Shown: piece by piece, positions 49,808 to 61,222 of the stretch
Layout: every line of letters begins with the position of its first letter
Position numbering within the stretch: the first letter of the stretch is position 1
Assembly: GCF_034702125.1 (NCBI RefSeq)
Contig: NC_085876.1
Location: 25,405,981-25,469,980 of the forward strand
Origin: Engraulis encrasicolus
Lineage: Eukaryota; Chordata; Actinopteri; Clupeiformes; Engraulidae
Reading direction: 5' to 3'
DNA length: 64,000 nt
Notes under the pieces: generated by a model
What the model saw: the letters and a program-made list of their open reading frames with translations, nothing else
Database searches by the model: none
What the model was told of the DNA's origin: nothing
Program-made: the position numbers and the translations under genes

Positions 49808-50040
49808 AAGGGTGTCATAATTGGCATAAGAATGACACATGTCAGGATCACTACTTAAACGTTATTGTTGATATTTATGATTTATGAATATTTTCATGCA
49901 TTGTTATGTCTTGACACCCAAACAATGTCAACTTTAATTTCAAAACGTTCCAATAATGTGTCATTCCAAAAACTGAAGGACACATTAAGACAACAGTGAC
50001 AACAGTGTCATGTCATTCTTAGGCCGGTCACATAACACTG
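49808..50040. mobile_element. Dispersed inverted-end repeat, copy 1
   Basis: GTGTCATAATTGGCATAAGA at the left and TCTTAGGCCGGTCACATAACAC at the right pair imperfectly. A similar arrangement, with ATGACACATTA and ATTCCAAAAAC blocks, recurs at about 59765-60095. Confidence 0.55.
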
Positions 50041-50246
50041 TTACCCAATTTTCATCACACAGATACGCAATGAGATTGAAAACAACTCACTTCAGTGCAA
50101 ACATTGAAGTGGGATGTTTTCAACACCACGAAGAAGAAGAGAATAATCCAATACTAGTGCAAAACAGAAAAAAAATACTGAAAAAATAATAAAAGAGGCC
50201 GCATGAGGCATTTAGTGCTGGTTATGTCCACACAGAGGGCCTATAC

Positions 50247-50425
50247 AGGGCCCCAAATCAACTTTTTTCACCACCAACCAAAATGACTAGTCGATTTAAA
50301 TCTTGGTAGCCAAACACACACTCAGTAATAGGTCAAAGTGGCTCATACATTGGACTTTTCTACCAGCCGAACAGAAATTTCATCAGCATTTGTCTGTTTT
50401 ACTAGTGTTAATTTAGAGCCCTTGT
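50247..50425. mobile_element. Dispersed TIR repeat (uninterrupted copy of the 21.3 kb repeat)
   Basis: Begins AGGGCCCCAAATCAAC and ends GTTAATTTAGAGCCCT, 16 bp imperfect inverted ends. Matches 21281-21770 without its hAT-like insert. Confidence 0.65.
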
Positions 50426-50491
50426 CCTATATACAAGCTGGTATTGCACATTAGTTATCCAAAACTTATCTAATGATGGAGGGAGGCCTGC

Positions 50492-50736
50492 TAGCCAGGC
50501 TATGCCCTCCTAGTGACGCAACACCTTCAGTGTTGCAACTAGTCAGGTCAAGAGTAATGCAAGTACTTTCTGAGCTCCCGAAAAGTCGGGAACTCCTTCC
50601 ATTTTGTCGGGAAGCGAACAACCATTAGCAAACCAAGGGAGACTTGTCAAACATGCCATGTGGTGGGAAATGTTAATTGTTATGCTCTTGGTCACCAACT
50701 CTCGGAGAGATTTGAAAGTCGATGATAATCAGGCTA
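50492..50736 (-). mobile_element. Second copy of the 9 bp-duplication TAGCC element
   Basis: 245 bp. Reverse complement of the 40382-40627 element at high identity. Flanked by GAGGCCTGC (50483-50491) and GTGGCCTGC (50737-50745), a 9 bp duplication with one mismatch. Confidence 0.85.
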
Positions 50737-50745
50737 GTGGCCTGC

Positions 50746-51869
50746 TGCTCTGTACGGCTGCTGCCTGGGAGTGGCTGAAAGCTGAACGCACGTCCAAGTT
50801 CAATTTGCCAGAATCTGACTGGGAGAAACCCAGAGCACAGTGGAAAAGCAGCAGGGATGGGGGTTGTCGGCCAATAAGGAAAGGAAAAAAGTGGGGCATA
50901 TCTGTTCCAGTTTATCCGGATCTTTTGGTCTTTCAAAGAAAACCACACCTGTGTCGAGCATAGAGGTTCGCAGTTTTACACCACTCCAAGATGCTGGTTT
51001 GTGCAGACAGCCACTGCGATGCTTGCACATTTCTCTCACTGCATGTACACCCCTGTCGCCAAACTATTATGCATGTATAAGGTGTTAGCATCTCATTTTG
51101 CCGACACGTACTGAAGTCTGACCATCTGAAGTCAATTCAGCGAGCGGCAACGCTTTGCAGACATGTCTGCTGCACTTGACAGGCCTGACCTACTTTTGGG
51201 TCCATCGCGGCTAGCCCCATTTAACCTCTGAACATTTTGTACAGTTTAGAAGATTTGGGGCTCCCCTCGTGTCTCGCAGCATGCTGTGTGCATTTTAGGG
51301 GGCCCCACCGCGTGTCTCGCATTTGCACTTTCGCATAGACGGGCCTCCGGCCCCCTCTAAAGTCAGACGACAGACAGAAAGACGGACGAGCTGTGCATTT
51401 TGTACAGCTTAGAAGGCCCCCCCCCCAGACAGACGTCGGCTGGCTCGGGGAACGACTACTCTGGCTCAGGGCCGTAAAGAGACATTTTAAATACTGAGGT
51501 CAAATACTGCCTGCTATACCGCGATACAGTACATTTAGAATGGTTCAAACTCTTCAGTCAAACTCTTACACTTGTTTTCATCAATCACTGCCCAGAGAAT
51601 GGCATGGGGGTGGTGTATGCATACTGAATTTAACATTGTTGATCATATATCGATTTTCATCATAGATAAATTTTACATTTGTGAAGAAAATACTGAGGAC
51701 ATGACCTCTGTGTCCTCAATGGTAGTTACGGCCATGCTCTGGCTCTCCCTCTCTGTAATTAGGTCTTTAGGAGTTTTGGGGCTCCTGAGTGGAGTGACAG
51801 TAACATTGTTAAGAAATGAAGAATTAAGAAAAAATTGGACCACCACTTCAAAACAAATGCCGGCACCCT
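50746..51869. other. Spacer with CAGACAG-type repeats
   Basis: Degenerate sequence rich in GGGGCCCC, TGTCTCGC and CAGACAGA fragments. A C-run lies at about 51418-51426. No gene recognised. Confidence 0.4.
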
Positions 51870-52720
51870 TGCAGTCAGCCAACAGACAAACCAACAGAGA
51901 GAAGGCAGAGTGCAACTAGGCTACCTAACTCCCTAATAACAATTTTTGGGGGTCCCTGGAAAAGTGTGTCACGGCATCCCTTGAGCATGTGTTTTGGGGG
52001 GACCCTCATGTTTTAAGTCATGTTTGAAGCCAACAGACAGACACAGAAGACCTGTTGGAGAGTAGAGTGTGACAATCTCCCTCTCGCTACTTTTCAATTT
52101 TTGGGATCCCTGAAAGATGTCTCACGGCATACATTGAGCAGTTGTGTTTTGGGGGCACCCATTGGTAAAGTCAGCCAGCAGACAGAGAGACAGGCAAAAG
52201 TCTACGCGGAGTGCTCTGTCTTTAACATTTTTGGGGGTCCACAAAAGGCAATCTCATTGCATCCTTTCAGCTTTGGCATTTTACAACGCCCATAGTGTGC
52301 GTTCCAATACGCGACCTACTTGCGTCCTCCACTTGTGCTTGTGGCCTTGTACCAGGAAGCAATACGTCGTGATGACATCACTAACAACAGCATTATATTT
52401 CACTATCTCACAAAAGCTCAATTGTAAAGTCATTTTCTCATTTTCAAACAGGATGGTAAATGAAGAATAGTCCCCCAAAATTTGTTTTGGCTAGGCTGAC
52501 AGTGGGGAAACTTAATTGTTTTCTCCACAGAGGTCCGGCATCAGCAAACGTGAGGCCACAAGCCCAAGTGGAGGGCGCAAGGTTGCATATTGGAATGCAT
52601 CCATAGTGAAGCCAGCCGACAGACAGGCCGATGAACAGACGGAAGGGCAACATGCTTGGAGTGCGACTAAGTCTCCCCCGCTCTCTAATTAGGTCGGATA
52701 TCGCGTTACTCCCTTTCTCA
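51870..52720. repeat. Degenerate tandem array, about 150 bp period
   Basis: Units begin with AGCCARCAGACAGA-like blocks near 51877, 52028, 52172 and 52612 and share TTTTTGGGGGTCC, CTCACGGCAT and TGAGCA-GTGTTTTGGGG. The fourth unit is separated from the third by the inserted element 52298-52600. Confidence 0.6.
52298..52600. mobile_element. hAT-like MITE, 303 bp, 8 bp target-site duplication, inside a tandem array
   Basis: Flanked by CCATAGTG at 52290-52297 and 52601-52608. Ends TGCGTTCCAATACGC and, inverted, ATGCATTCCAATATGC. Sub-terminal AGTGGAGG and AGGCCACAAG blocks are also inverted. The perfect 8 bp duplication supports hAT. Confidence 0.8.
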
Positions 52721-54020
52721 TGAGAACGCCGCTTAATGGCCGCGCTAGAAACAAGCAAGGCGTTGGCGCTCGAGGAGCCTCTGGCTCTGTGGTCTTTGAG
52801 TTACATTATGTCACATCCTGGCCAGCCTGTTAGTTACCCATTTTGGCCCCCTTTTTGAAGGTGTGAGGTCTATTCCCACCTCAGTCCCCCAGCCTTCCAG
52901 CTGTAAAGAGGAACGTGTTAACCCGGCGAGCGTTTGTCATGTGTCAAGTAGAGTCTTTGGGAGCAAAGATGATTTTGAGGCTTGCAGGACACTTGGGGAC
53001 ACTTGGGGAGCGGAAAATGGCATAAATCATTATGATACCCATTTCCCCATGTCCGTTTCTCGTGCAGTCACCTACATGTTTTCAGGATTGAGGAAGGGAT
53101 CGGCCACCAGTGTTGCCAGATGTGTCTTATCAAATCCCGCCCAAAAGGCTCTAAAATCCGCCAAAATGCGCTAAATTCCGCACAATTTCAACAAATTAAA
53201 TTGATATCTATGAGCATATAACTGCAAAAAAAAGCCAAATCCCCCGTTTTTACCCGCAGACGGCCATCCCAAGTAGCCCAATTGGGGGGGGTAACCGCCC
53301 AATCTGGCAACACTGTCGGCCACCTTGTCTTGTTTGTGTCAGGTGGTTTTGATCTCGGGGCACTCAAGTCTGACTTGTTCTCAGCTCTTCATCAGAGAGG
53401 CACGCACACACGGTCAACTCTACTTTTCCATCACACTTGTCACATTCCTACCACTCATGTCTAGGTGGCTTGGATGTGGCGAGCTAGGTGCCTGTGGCGT
53501 GGCGTCTTGGCCCTAGCCGCCTTTACAGTTATGTAAGAAAACCAACCACCAAAAAATGTTTACGTAACTGTGGTTTGTTGTCAAGAGGTCTTGTTATTAC
53601 ACCTCTGTCCAAAATCCTGTTTTTCTGGCCTCGCTATTCCACACTGGATGCTTACAGCTGTCACAAACTGACACGTGTTTGCTTGTGTGCCTTTGCATCA
53701 TCATCTGATGGGAGGATACAACAAGGATGAAAGAAAGGAGAGGAGAAAGTGGGAGAGAGAGAGAAGAGAGAAAAGACAAGAGGGAGGAGAAAAAGTATGA
53801 AGTTGTCCTCCGCAAACCTCCCTTTCCAATACTGTATGTGCAGCAGCTCACATGTCTTGGCTGTGGATCACCCACCACGTTTGTTTACATTCGTTTGGTG
53901 TCTCCTTCACTTTGCCATGCAAACAGTTGACTAACCGCAGAAGATTTAGCTTGATCAGACCAGACCAGCAAAACTCTGCACCCTCCCATAGCTGCAGGAG
54001 GGACATGGGAAGTTTTTGAA
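52721..54020. other. Intergenic spacer
   Basis: No gene recognised. Contains a purine-rich GAGAGAAAAG tract at 53733-53795. Confidence 0.4.
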
Positions 54021-54650
54021 TAACATTTTTGAAGGTGGTGGAGGAGGATTGAGTGGTGGAGGGACATTTGAGAAGAACTTATTTGTGGAGGTGGAGAATG
54101 GTGCTGGTGTAGGTGGGAGTGATGGTAGAGATGCTGGAAGGGGGTGTGCAGATGCAGGGGATTGCTGGTGGAAGTGCTCTGGTGGAAATGGTGGAGGAGA
54201 CAGATTCAGAAAACTTTATTAATCCCATCAGTGGGCAATTAAGTTTGCAGTCCCAGTCTCCACCAATCAAAAATAAATAGTATAATTAAGTTTTTAAAAA
54301 AAGTTAGAAAAGGGAGGAAGTGCTGGTGGTGGTGATCATGGAGGACGTTGGAGAGCTAGAGGACCATTGGAGTTTGGCGCTTTATTTTTTATGTAGGTGG
54401 AGGGTGGTGCTGGTTGAGGTGCTTTGGTGGAGATGGAGTGATGGTGGAACTGGAAAGAGTGGAAGTGCTGCCGGTGGTGATGGAGGATGTTGGGGCGGAG
54501 GAGCGACATTTCAGGTGTTTTGAAGAACTTGTATTTTTTGAGGAGGTGAAGGGAGGTTCTGGTTGCAGTACTCTGGTGGCGATGGAGGGGAGGAGAGAGT
54601 GGAAGTGTTGGGTGATGTTGGAGGTGGAGGGAGTGTGCTGGCTTTTGAAT
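54021..54650 (+). repeat. G-rich degenerate minisatellite
   Basis: GGTGGAGG, GGTGCTGGT and GATGGTGGA units with strong purine/GT strand asymmetry. Larger units share GAGCGACATTT/GGGACATTT, GAAGAACTT and TGGAGGTG at about 54060 and 54505. A 100 bp AT-rich insert lies at 54200-54310. Multiple GG tracts could form G-quadruplexes on the + strand. Confidence 0.6.
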
Positions 54651-55943
54651 TAAATCCAGCTGCCGCCGCCCTCCCACACCAGCCATAAAGAAATGTCTGA
54701 AAGTAAAAACATTACATTACACATCAATGCAAAAGCGTGAGAGCCAAATACACACAACCTGTCAGCTTTGTTTTCCCAAAAAGAGATTTTGATGAATCTG
54801 TTAGACGTCAAGTCATTCATATTAAAACAGCCTTGCACATGACCCAGTCGAGCCCTTGGGCCCCCGTGGCGATCTGTGTTTTGAGTTTAAGCACACGTTT
54901 TTGGTTTTTAAAAAGTTTAATAACGTTGCATTAAACATCTTTTACGATAGGTGTACCGCACAGGCAGGGCTTTTAAAAATATTTGGTTTGCCTCGCTTAA
55001 AATGAAAACAGGCAAGAGCCCTGGTATTGGAACCGCAGAGAGTTGCACCTTGGTGTAATAAAAGCTTGCCAGAACTCACGCGGCCATTTTCTTAATCTGA
55101 ATATGACCTTTTTGGGACATTTAGGGCATTAGTGTCATGTGTCCCTTGTGCAGCTTTAAGCATTAAACATAAAGCATTAAGCCGTTTTGTCTTTGGTTGC
55201 TGTACCGGTTAAAATGTGAATTTTCTCAGATTCAAAGAGAGAACTGGAAAACTCGCACATACATTCCATTCCATGGAGAGTGGCAAAGCAAATTCCGAGG
55301 TGCTTTCTGCAATTAATTTATGAACTACTGTGTAGGAATTAAATGAGTTAGGAATGAACCCCAGAAATGTTGCCAGATTAATGTTGTTTTAGCAGATAGG
55401 GCTTGCGCTAGTGCTTTTTTTACGACTGGATAAGCAATGTGCCTCCATTGTATTCAAATGCAAAGTCATGCTATGTTATGATTTTGTCCCGTCGTGTCCA
55501 AAATCAAGACACATGCGCACTGGCGTTTGTGTGTGTGTGCGTGTGTGCGTGGGTGTGTGTACGGGTATGCGTGCGTGTGGAAACATGTGTCCACTCCAAC
55601 ATACAAGCCCCACATAATCCAGCGTTGACATAAATAATGACTTAAGCATTTGGGAAAGTTGCGGCCCTTGTTCTGACTATGCTTGTTTTATGGTAGCATG
55701 GAACTTTCTGGCAACACATTTTATGTATATCAGTTGTTCTTGCATATCAAGACACTTGGCCTGTATAACACTTTGCTGTCATGCAGGCTTGGTGAGTTTG
55801 AGTGTGCATGTTTGCATGTGTGTATGTGGGCGTACATGCATGCTCAAAAACACAAGCGTGTCTTTTTGTGTTCATCAGCTGTACAATCACTGGACAACTA
55901 AGTTTTGGGGTCCCCCCTGATGATGTACTGTATAGGTCTAAGG
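54651..55943. other. Intergenic spacer
   Basis: No gene recognised. Small GT-rich tract at 55528-55580. Confidence 0.4.
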
Positions 55944-56050
55944 CAATGGTTCCCAAACTTTTCCCCCTGCGCACCCCCTTGTACATTTCAATGTAGTTTG
56001 CGCACCCCCTAAACGAATTTTGCACAGCCGCACATTGTGCAGTCATTTTG
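55944..56050 (+). mobile_element. hAT-Charlie-like left-end remnant
   Basis: CAATGGTTCCCAAACTTTT followed by GCGCACCCCCTTGTACATTT, a single recognisable end; the right end is missing. Confidence 0.5.
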
Positions 56051-56109
56051 GGGAATCCTGATTTTCCTCTAGACCTGCAGTCATTACAATGGAACTTGTT
56101 GCATGGCAA

Positions 56110-56260
56110 GTCTAGGAGTTAAATAAAGAGCAGGACAGCACTCCAAGTTTTGTGGTTTATTGCCCGTCAGACGTTTCGGGGTTAACCTTCTTCAGTGTCG
56201 GGCAAACAAGGAAAGCAAGGAAATGAATGAAGAACCAAACACCCCATTTTCAGGTGTTGC
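56110..56260 (-). mobile_element. Retroelement fragment carrying the hammerhead-like motif
   Basis: Sequence around 56161-56204. Downstream on the minus strand come CAATAAACCAC and then GAGTGCTGTCC, shared with the 27.6 kb copy. Boundaries are uncertain. Confidence 0.5.
56161..56204 (-). ncRNA. Hammerhead-like ribozyme motif, best copy (no stem III)
   Basis: Read on the minus strand from 56204: UGCCCGACA (stem I 5' strand), CUGAAGA (56195-56189), an extra A, GG and CC pairing around UUAACC (stem II), GAAA (56177-56174), CGUC (56173-56170), UGACGGGCA (stem I 3' strand, 56169-56161). Stem I has 8 of 9 pairs and abuts the core exactly. CUGANGA, GAAA and a GUC triplet are the conserved hammerhead elements. 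Stem III is reduced to the self-complementary ACGU, as expected if two molecules pair to make an active dimer. The extra A before stem II is shared by the family. Predicted, not shown, to self-cleave. Confidence 0.65.
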
Positions 56261-56799
56261 TTATGACCTTACAGGCTATGTATAGACAAGAAACCGGCCA
56301 TTTTAAAATATACATATAAATAGTTTTTTTTGATATTCACATTTTCATTTTTCAATGTATCATAATCCATATTCTGAAGGTTGTTGTATTCCATGCTGTG
56401 TGTGTAATTTGTAGAGCCAGAAAAGAGCTTTCAAACAACACCTCAGACGTCTTTTTGTGACTTACACTGACTGATATAATCAAGGCTGAATGTATAGTGT
56501 CCTACCCTCATATGTAAACCTTTGCTAGTCTGTTTCTCCCTTAATATTGGTGTCAGATTCACACAAATGCAGTTCTGGGGTGCTACTAAATGGGCACAGC
56601 AAGTATGATTGAAATCTGTGTCGCCAAATGACCCAGTAGGTTTCTCCGGATAACAAATTGACACATAAGGAAACGTTCAGAGCACTGTACAAACACAGGA
56701 GGTTTGCAGGTCAGCATCTCAATTCCAAATGTAACTGGTGTGGGAATGGGCACCGGTACCATTCTGGTCGGCCTGAACACAGTATATTACTGTATGTGG

Positions 56800-57215
56800 G
56801 TACTAGACTAGCCTGGATGAATAGCCGACTGTTGACTCCGTCAATCAGTCTGGCAAAAGCCATGAGGAATCCGTCTCTGTGGACGATGGGAGATGCTCTG
56901 ATCTTACTCTATCATTTAAATTAATTGAAGTTCCAAACTCAAATTAAAACCCATATTTTGCTTTATTAGCATGCCTGTTAGGTTATAGCATCACAAAATC
57001 ATACAAATAACAAAACGAAAGTGTGAATATAGTTACCTTAACCAATCAGTAACGGAGCTCGAGGGTGAGTTCTACGTCACCACTCTCAACTGTTTGCTGA
57101 TTGGCGAAACACTGAGAGAACCGAGCTCGAGGCTTTTGCCAGACGATGTGCGGAGCCAAAATCTTTGGGTGGAGCACAGAAGATGGCGTCGCGAGGCTAG
57201 TACTAGACTACAGAG
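56800..57215. mobile_element. Possible element with inverted GTCTGGCAAAAGCC blocks
   Basis: GTACTAGACTAGCCT and GTCTGGCAAAAGCC near 56800-56860 recur inverted near 57130-57215. Ends are imperfect; no target-site duplication seen. A long frame starting at 57094 is inside this repeat and is not credible as a gene. Confidence 0.4.
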
Positions 57216-57559
57216 CAAGAAGAAGAGCACTGCCAAAGTCCAACACATCAATGTGTACCCCCCGAAAGTCTTATTTCACGTGTCAGGTGTGCACCCTAGC
57301 TCAGGTCAAAATGTGACGGTTGGGGGGAAAAAAACCTTCTGCAGGAGCGGCACTTTGTATCTTTGTCTCTGCCTTGTGTTCTTTGTCCCCGATAATTTGT
57401 TTGCAACCTTCTCTCAACCACACTCTTGCCTCTAGTGTATGTCGTCTACTGTACCTCATCACTCAGTCACAAGCATGACCACTTGGAAGGACCAAAACAT
57501 CCAAGCACAACTTACAAAGAAGTACAAATTCACTGAAGAGAGTACTGTGCTAATACAGA

Positions 57560-57710
57560 TTAACCCCTTCGTGCAGAGCCTATGTTATAACCTTACTGTC
57601 ACCAAAATTGTAATGGCTATATCTTAATTTGTCACTTAAAGCTCTTGGTAATGCCATAGCAATGTTGTTATGATGTGCCCGCCGGAGACCCCATCTGCAA
57701 AAAGAGGCTA
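57560..57710 (+). mobile_element. Single end of the 3141-4656 TTAA element family
   Basis: TTAACCCCTTCGTGCAGAGC through TGTTATGATG matches the right end of the 3141-4656 element (reverse strand). No second end found nearby. Confidence 0.6.
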
Positions 57711-58063
57711 CGATATGTGTATGCTTGTAGCAAAAGGGACGAGAAGTCTTAATTTTAACCTCAATCTGTTAGAGCTGGATTCATGCTCCAGCTTGTTACT
57801 GTAGGCTAGATATCCAAACTTAACTCTCACGGCTGGCTGGTTAGTTCTATGTTCCTATGTGCTATGGCTGCTGGAGAGAACAAAAAAAGTGCAAGCACAG
57901 CTTTCCAACACCCACTAGGACTGTGCACTATGCTGATGCATGTAAACTAGTAGACTGTATGTGTATGTGTATGTGTGTCTGCATAATGCCATGTCCTTCC
58001 TGCACGAACACCATGGCACTCGTTCATGCCATCAGAAAGACCGGGTAGACACACACGCACACA

Positions 58064-58099
<36 letters not shown>

Positions 58100-58239
58100 A
58101 TTTTTGCTCGGTGCTCGCGAAAAAGTCGAAGAAACCCAGAAGGAAAATAAATAAAAGGGTGGTTCCCATTGGGATGGTGTTTACATTCCTTTGGCTTGTG
58201 TCATATTTTCCATGAGGTTCACCCAGGGATAATTGGCGG
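57711..58239. other. Spacer with a (CA)n microsatellite
   Basis: (CA)n at about 58059-58098. No gene recognised. Confidence 0.6.
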
Positions 58240-58427
58240 GTGCAATAGGTTGCAGATGTTGGGTCACGGCCGCCTGTGTCGGGGGACCTTGGGGTGCCCA
58301 TGTTGGCGCAACACGGGCCGGGCGGCACGAAGGAAATCAAAACCGCAGCAAGATGTGACGACGAGCTCAAGTCTGCACTAAACGGCATGCCTCTGAAGGT
58401 GGGACCGAGGAGGGGTATTCCAGCTGC

Positions 58428-58482
<55 letters not shown>

Positions 58483-59650
58483 GCGTGTGCGTGTGCGTGC
58501 GTGCGTGCGTGCGTGCGTGTGTGTGTTTGCCTCTGAAGGTGGGACCGAGGGGGTATTCCAGCTGGCCTGCGAAGTAGTTACCAAGAGAGTCTGAAAGCAT
58601 CAAATGACTAGTCCTTTATTATGACTACCTATTAATGCCATATTATGACTACCCGCCCATGATAAAATATGCCCACAGTTTCAAGAGATACTGCATCTCC
58701 TAATAGAAGAGTCCTGCTGTGACTTTGTTTTTCTTGGAGAATGAAGCCATCTTGACCATCCTATTTAGTGGTTTGTCACTTGACTTTGGGTTAACCTATC
58801 TGGGTAAGTTACTTAATGACCTCCTTGTAAAATCCCCTTCGTTGCCTCATGGAACTGCCTCATGCACTGTATGTTTCATTGACAATTATTCCCTCTGGCC
58901 TTCTTGTTATCTTTATGACTTGTGTAATCACATACTGTATCGACAGTCTGTCAGGTATGAGAGACAATGCGTGTAGTGTTCAACTCCAAATCTACAAATC
59001 TCCAGTATATTCCTAACATTAGTAATGTTCCATAATTAGATGAATGCTGTGTAGAATGTTTGGAGAAACAGTGGCCCTTGTCAGTAGTACAGTGAAAAAG
59101 GTTGGACACAGAACACTAATCTATACAATAATTTCAACATTTGTGCAATGGGTTGCAGATGTCTGGGTCACGGTTGGTGTGTGGAGGGAGCCCAGCGGGT
59201 GCCCATGTTGGCGCTGCAGACAGGCACGCGCACAGGCGGCACGGAGGGTTTCAGGAAGTGACGACTGCCCCGATTGCACGAACATGCCCCCGAAAGTGAC
59301 TGGAGGGGTTATTCCGTAAAAACTGTACTGCTGTAGCGACCAAAAAAAGAAAAACAACGAAATAATTATGTGGGTGAAATCACCCACACGTATTACGCCT
59401 ATCAGCAACTGCTCAAATGTACCCTGTACGGTACATTCTCACGCCTAATTTCAAACACCATGTCTGAGATCTTTTAGCCCTATGTATGTCTGAGTAATGT
59501 GTCTGCTCAAAGCCAGGGATACATCTCTGAGTCTGAGAGAGTCATGGCTTTATTTTGCTTGGAGAATGAAACTGTAAAGGCCTCCAGCTTGGTGGTTTAT
59601 CACTAAAAACTTTGAGGTAACCTATCTGGCTCTAGTTCGGCAATCACTCC
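58240..59650. repeat. Tandem segmental duplication, about 0.9 kb period
   Basis: Copy 1 (58240-58810) and copy 2 (59143-59640) share GGTTGCAGATGT-TGGGTCACGG, GGTGCCCATGTTGGCGC, CTTGGAGAATGAA, GGTGGTTT/AGTGGTTT and TAACCTATCTGG in the same order. Identity is moderate. No frame is conserved between the copies, so coding function is not supported. Confidence 0.6.
58388..58572 (+). repeat. (GT)n(GTGC)n microsatellite between short direct repeats
   Basis: GCCTCTGAAGGTGGGACCGA occurs at 58389 and 58530, on either side of a GT/GTGC array (58432-58525). The microsatellite lies inside a 141 bp tandem duplication of the flanking sequence. Confidence 0.85.
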
Positions 59651-59764
59651 CTTGGAAACACACTGCACACTGTTACATCACACAACAGTCTGTATGATTC
59701 ATTGAAAGTCATTATTGCATATCAACAATAGTATTACAGAGAAAGAGCGGAAACATTTTCTTTG

Positions 59765-60095
59765 ATATGGTCTAACAGTCATAAGAATGACGTGACATGT
59801 CAGGAACATGCTTATGACCGTTCATAATCTGTTGAGTGGGACAGGATGTTGTTATCCCAATAGATACCTAAGGCACCAACGAATCACTGTGGCCATCAAG
59901 TGAGTGATGGCATCCCTTGGGTTCTCAAGTGGCCGCCCTCCATCTCGGGTGTTTCGCTGATAGGCCCACGACATCCAAACAATCCGAACTTGACATTCCA
60001 AAAACCAAATGACACATTATGACAACAATAAAGGTGTCGTTCATATTCCTGACATGCATAATGTCATTCTTATCCCAGTTACATGACACCCTTAT
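59765..60095. mobile_element. Dispersed inverted-end repeat, copy 2
   Basis: Related to 49808-50040 by TAAGAATGAC, ATTCCAAAAAC, ATGACACATTATGACAAC and ATGTCATTCTTA blocks. Confidence 0.5.
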
Positions 60096-60168
60096 GTATA
60101 CCACGTCAAAGAAAAAGATACTAAATTAGCAATCAATTGTTCATAATCAGAAGTCCAAGTAGAGTAAA

Positions 60169-60280
60169 TAAAGTCTGCAACACTGCTTGTCTTCTGTGGT
60201 GAATTTAATAACAAGAGCACAACGTTTCGTCCCTCAAGTCTTCATAATTCACCACAGAAGACAAGACTTTGCAGACTTTA
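60169..60280. mobile_element. Inverted-repeat element with a degenerate hammerhead-like centre
   Basis: Arms 60169-60204 and 60246-60280 are inverted copies (TAAAGTCTGCAA, CTTGTCTTCTGTGGTGAATT). Between them the minus strand reads AUGAAGA, a poorly paired stem II, GAAA (60228-60225) and CGUU. Likely an inactive family member. Confidence 0.45.
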
Positions 60281-60283
60281 TTG

Positions 60284-60373
60284 ATGGTGAATTCAGGTAA
60301 ATGGGGCCACTTTGGGCCATTCGCTTATATGCACACAAAAAAAACAGAGGCCCAATTTACCTGAATTCACCAT
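60284..60373. mobile_element. Small palindromic MITE, 90 bp
   Basis: ATGGTGAATTCAGGTAAAT and its inverted copy ATTTACCTGAATTCACCAT bound a 45-50 bp centre. It lies 3 bp after the previous inverted repeat. Confidence 0.7.
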
Positions 60374-61080
60374 GCTGTTGGATTTATACTTTGATTGTCC
60401 TGTCCTGCACCTGATCCATCGTGTGCACACCATGTCTACTACTTTGAACATAATCAGAAGTCAACAAGTCTGCCATGTTAGGTTAGAGTGACAAAAGCCT
60501 TCTGTACACTTCCTTAACCAGCGCCTACAGAACTCCGTATATTCTGTATATTCCTGCCAGAAATACATGAAGATGAAATGGATTCCAGATGTTTGTGCCT
60601 TGTGTGTGCATCTGTAGGAGGGGAAATGCTTGTCCTCAAAATGCAACGACGTATATGGTACGATGATGACATACAGTGCACCATGGGAACTTTTGTTTAT
60701 GGATGAATGTACAGCACTGTATGTGTGAGTGAGTGAGGACAATGTAACCCAGGTCCAGGGCCGATGTTGCCTCTGGGTGGGACGCAGCACAGTATATTCA
60801 AAAAGCATGTAATGGTGATTCATTAATAAAAAAAATAAAATAGGACTGAGCACCCAATGAAACTAAAAAGTTAAGACTATCGATATAGAGTGAGCACGTC
60901 TTTTCCTTGTCTTAGTGTGCATCGCCAATGCAGTTTGATTTGGGAAAGAGGAAGACACACCGAAACACGGCTCCGCTTCTTGAGCATGAAGAACTCTTGT
61001 CATCAGTCCCCACCCCAAAGTCCCGGTAGGAATTTAAACGAGTTGGAGAAATACGTCAACCCCTCCCTCCTGTCTATTAT
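60374..61080. other. Intergenic spacer
   Basis: No gene recognised. Confidence 0.4.
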
Positions 61081-61093
61081 TTCTCTCTTTCTC

Positions 61094-61145
<52 letters not shown>

Positions 61146-61167
61146 ACTTTCTTTCTTTCTTTCTTTC

Positions 61168-61219
<52 letters not shown>
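61081..61219 (+). repeat. (TTTC)n(TC)n microsatellite
   Basis: TTTC units from about 61097 to 61166, then TC to 61219. Confidence 0.95.

Positions 61220-61222
<3 letters not shown>

Noticed and set aside
50604..50963. 119-codon frame with plausible composition
   Set aside because: Its first part lies inside the 50492-50736 transposable element; no transposase motif present.
51870..52720. CRISPR-like periodic array
   Set aside because: A eukaryotic degenerate tandem repeat of whole 150 bp units; there are no constant repeats separated by unique spacers.
57094..57435. 113-codon frame with an ATGGCGTCGCGAGG sequence nearby
   Set aside because: Lies in an inverted-repeat region shared with 56800-56860; no family resemblance and no splice pattern.
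58240..59320. Duplicated coding exon
   Set aside because: The reading frames of the two copies do not correspond and both contain stops and indels.
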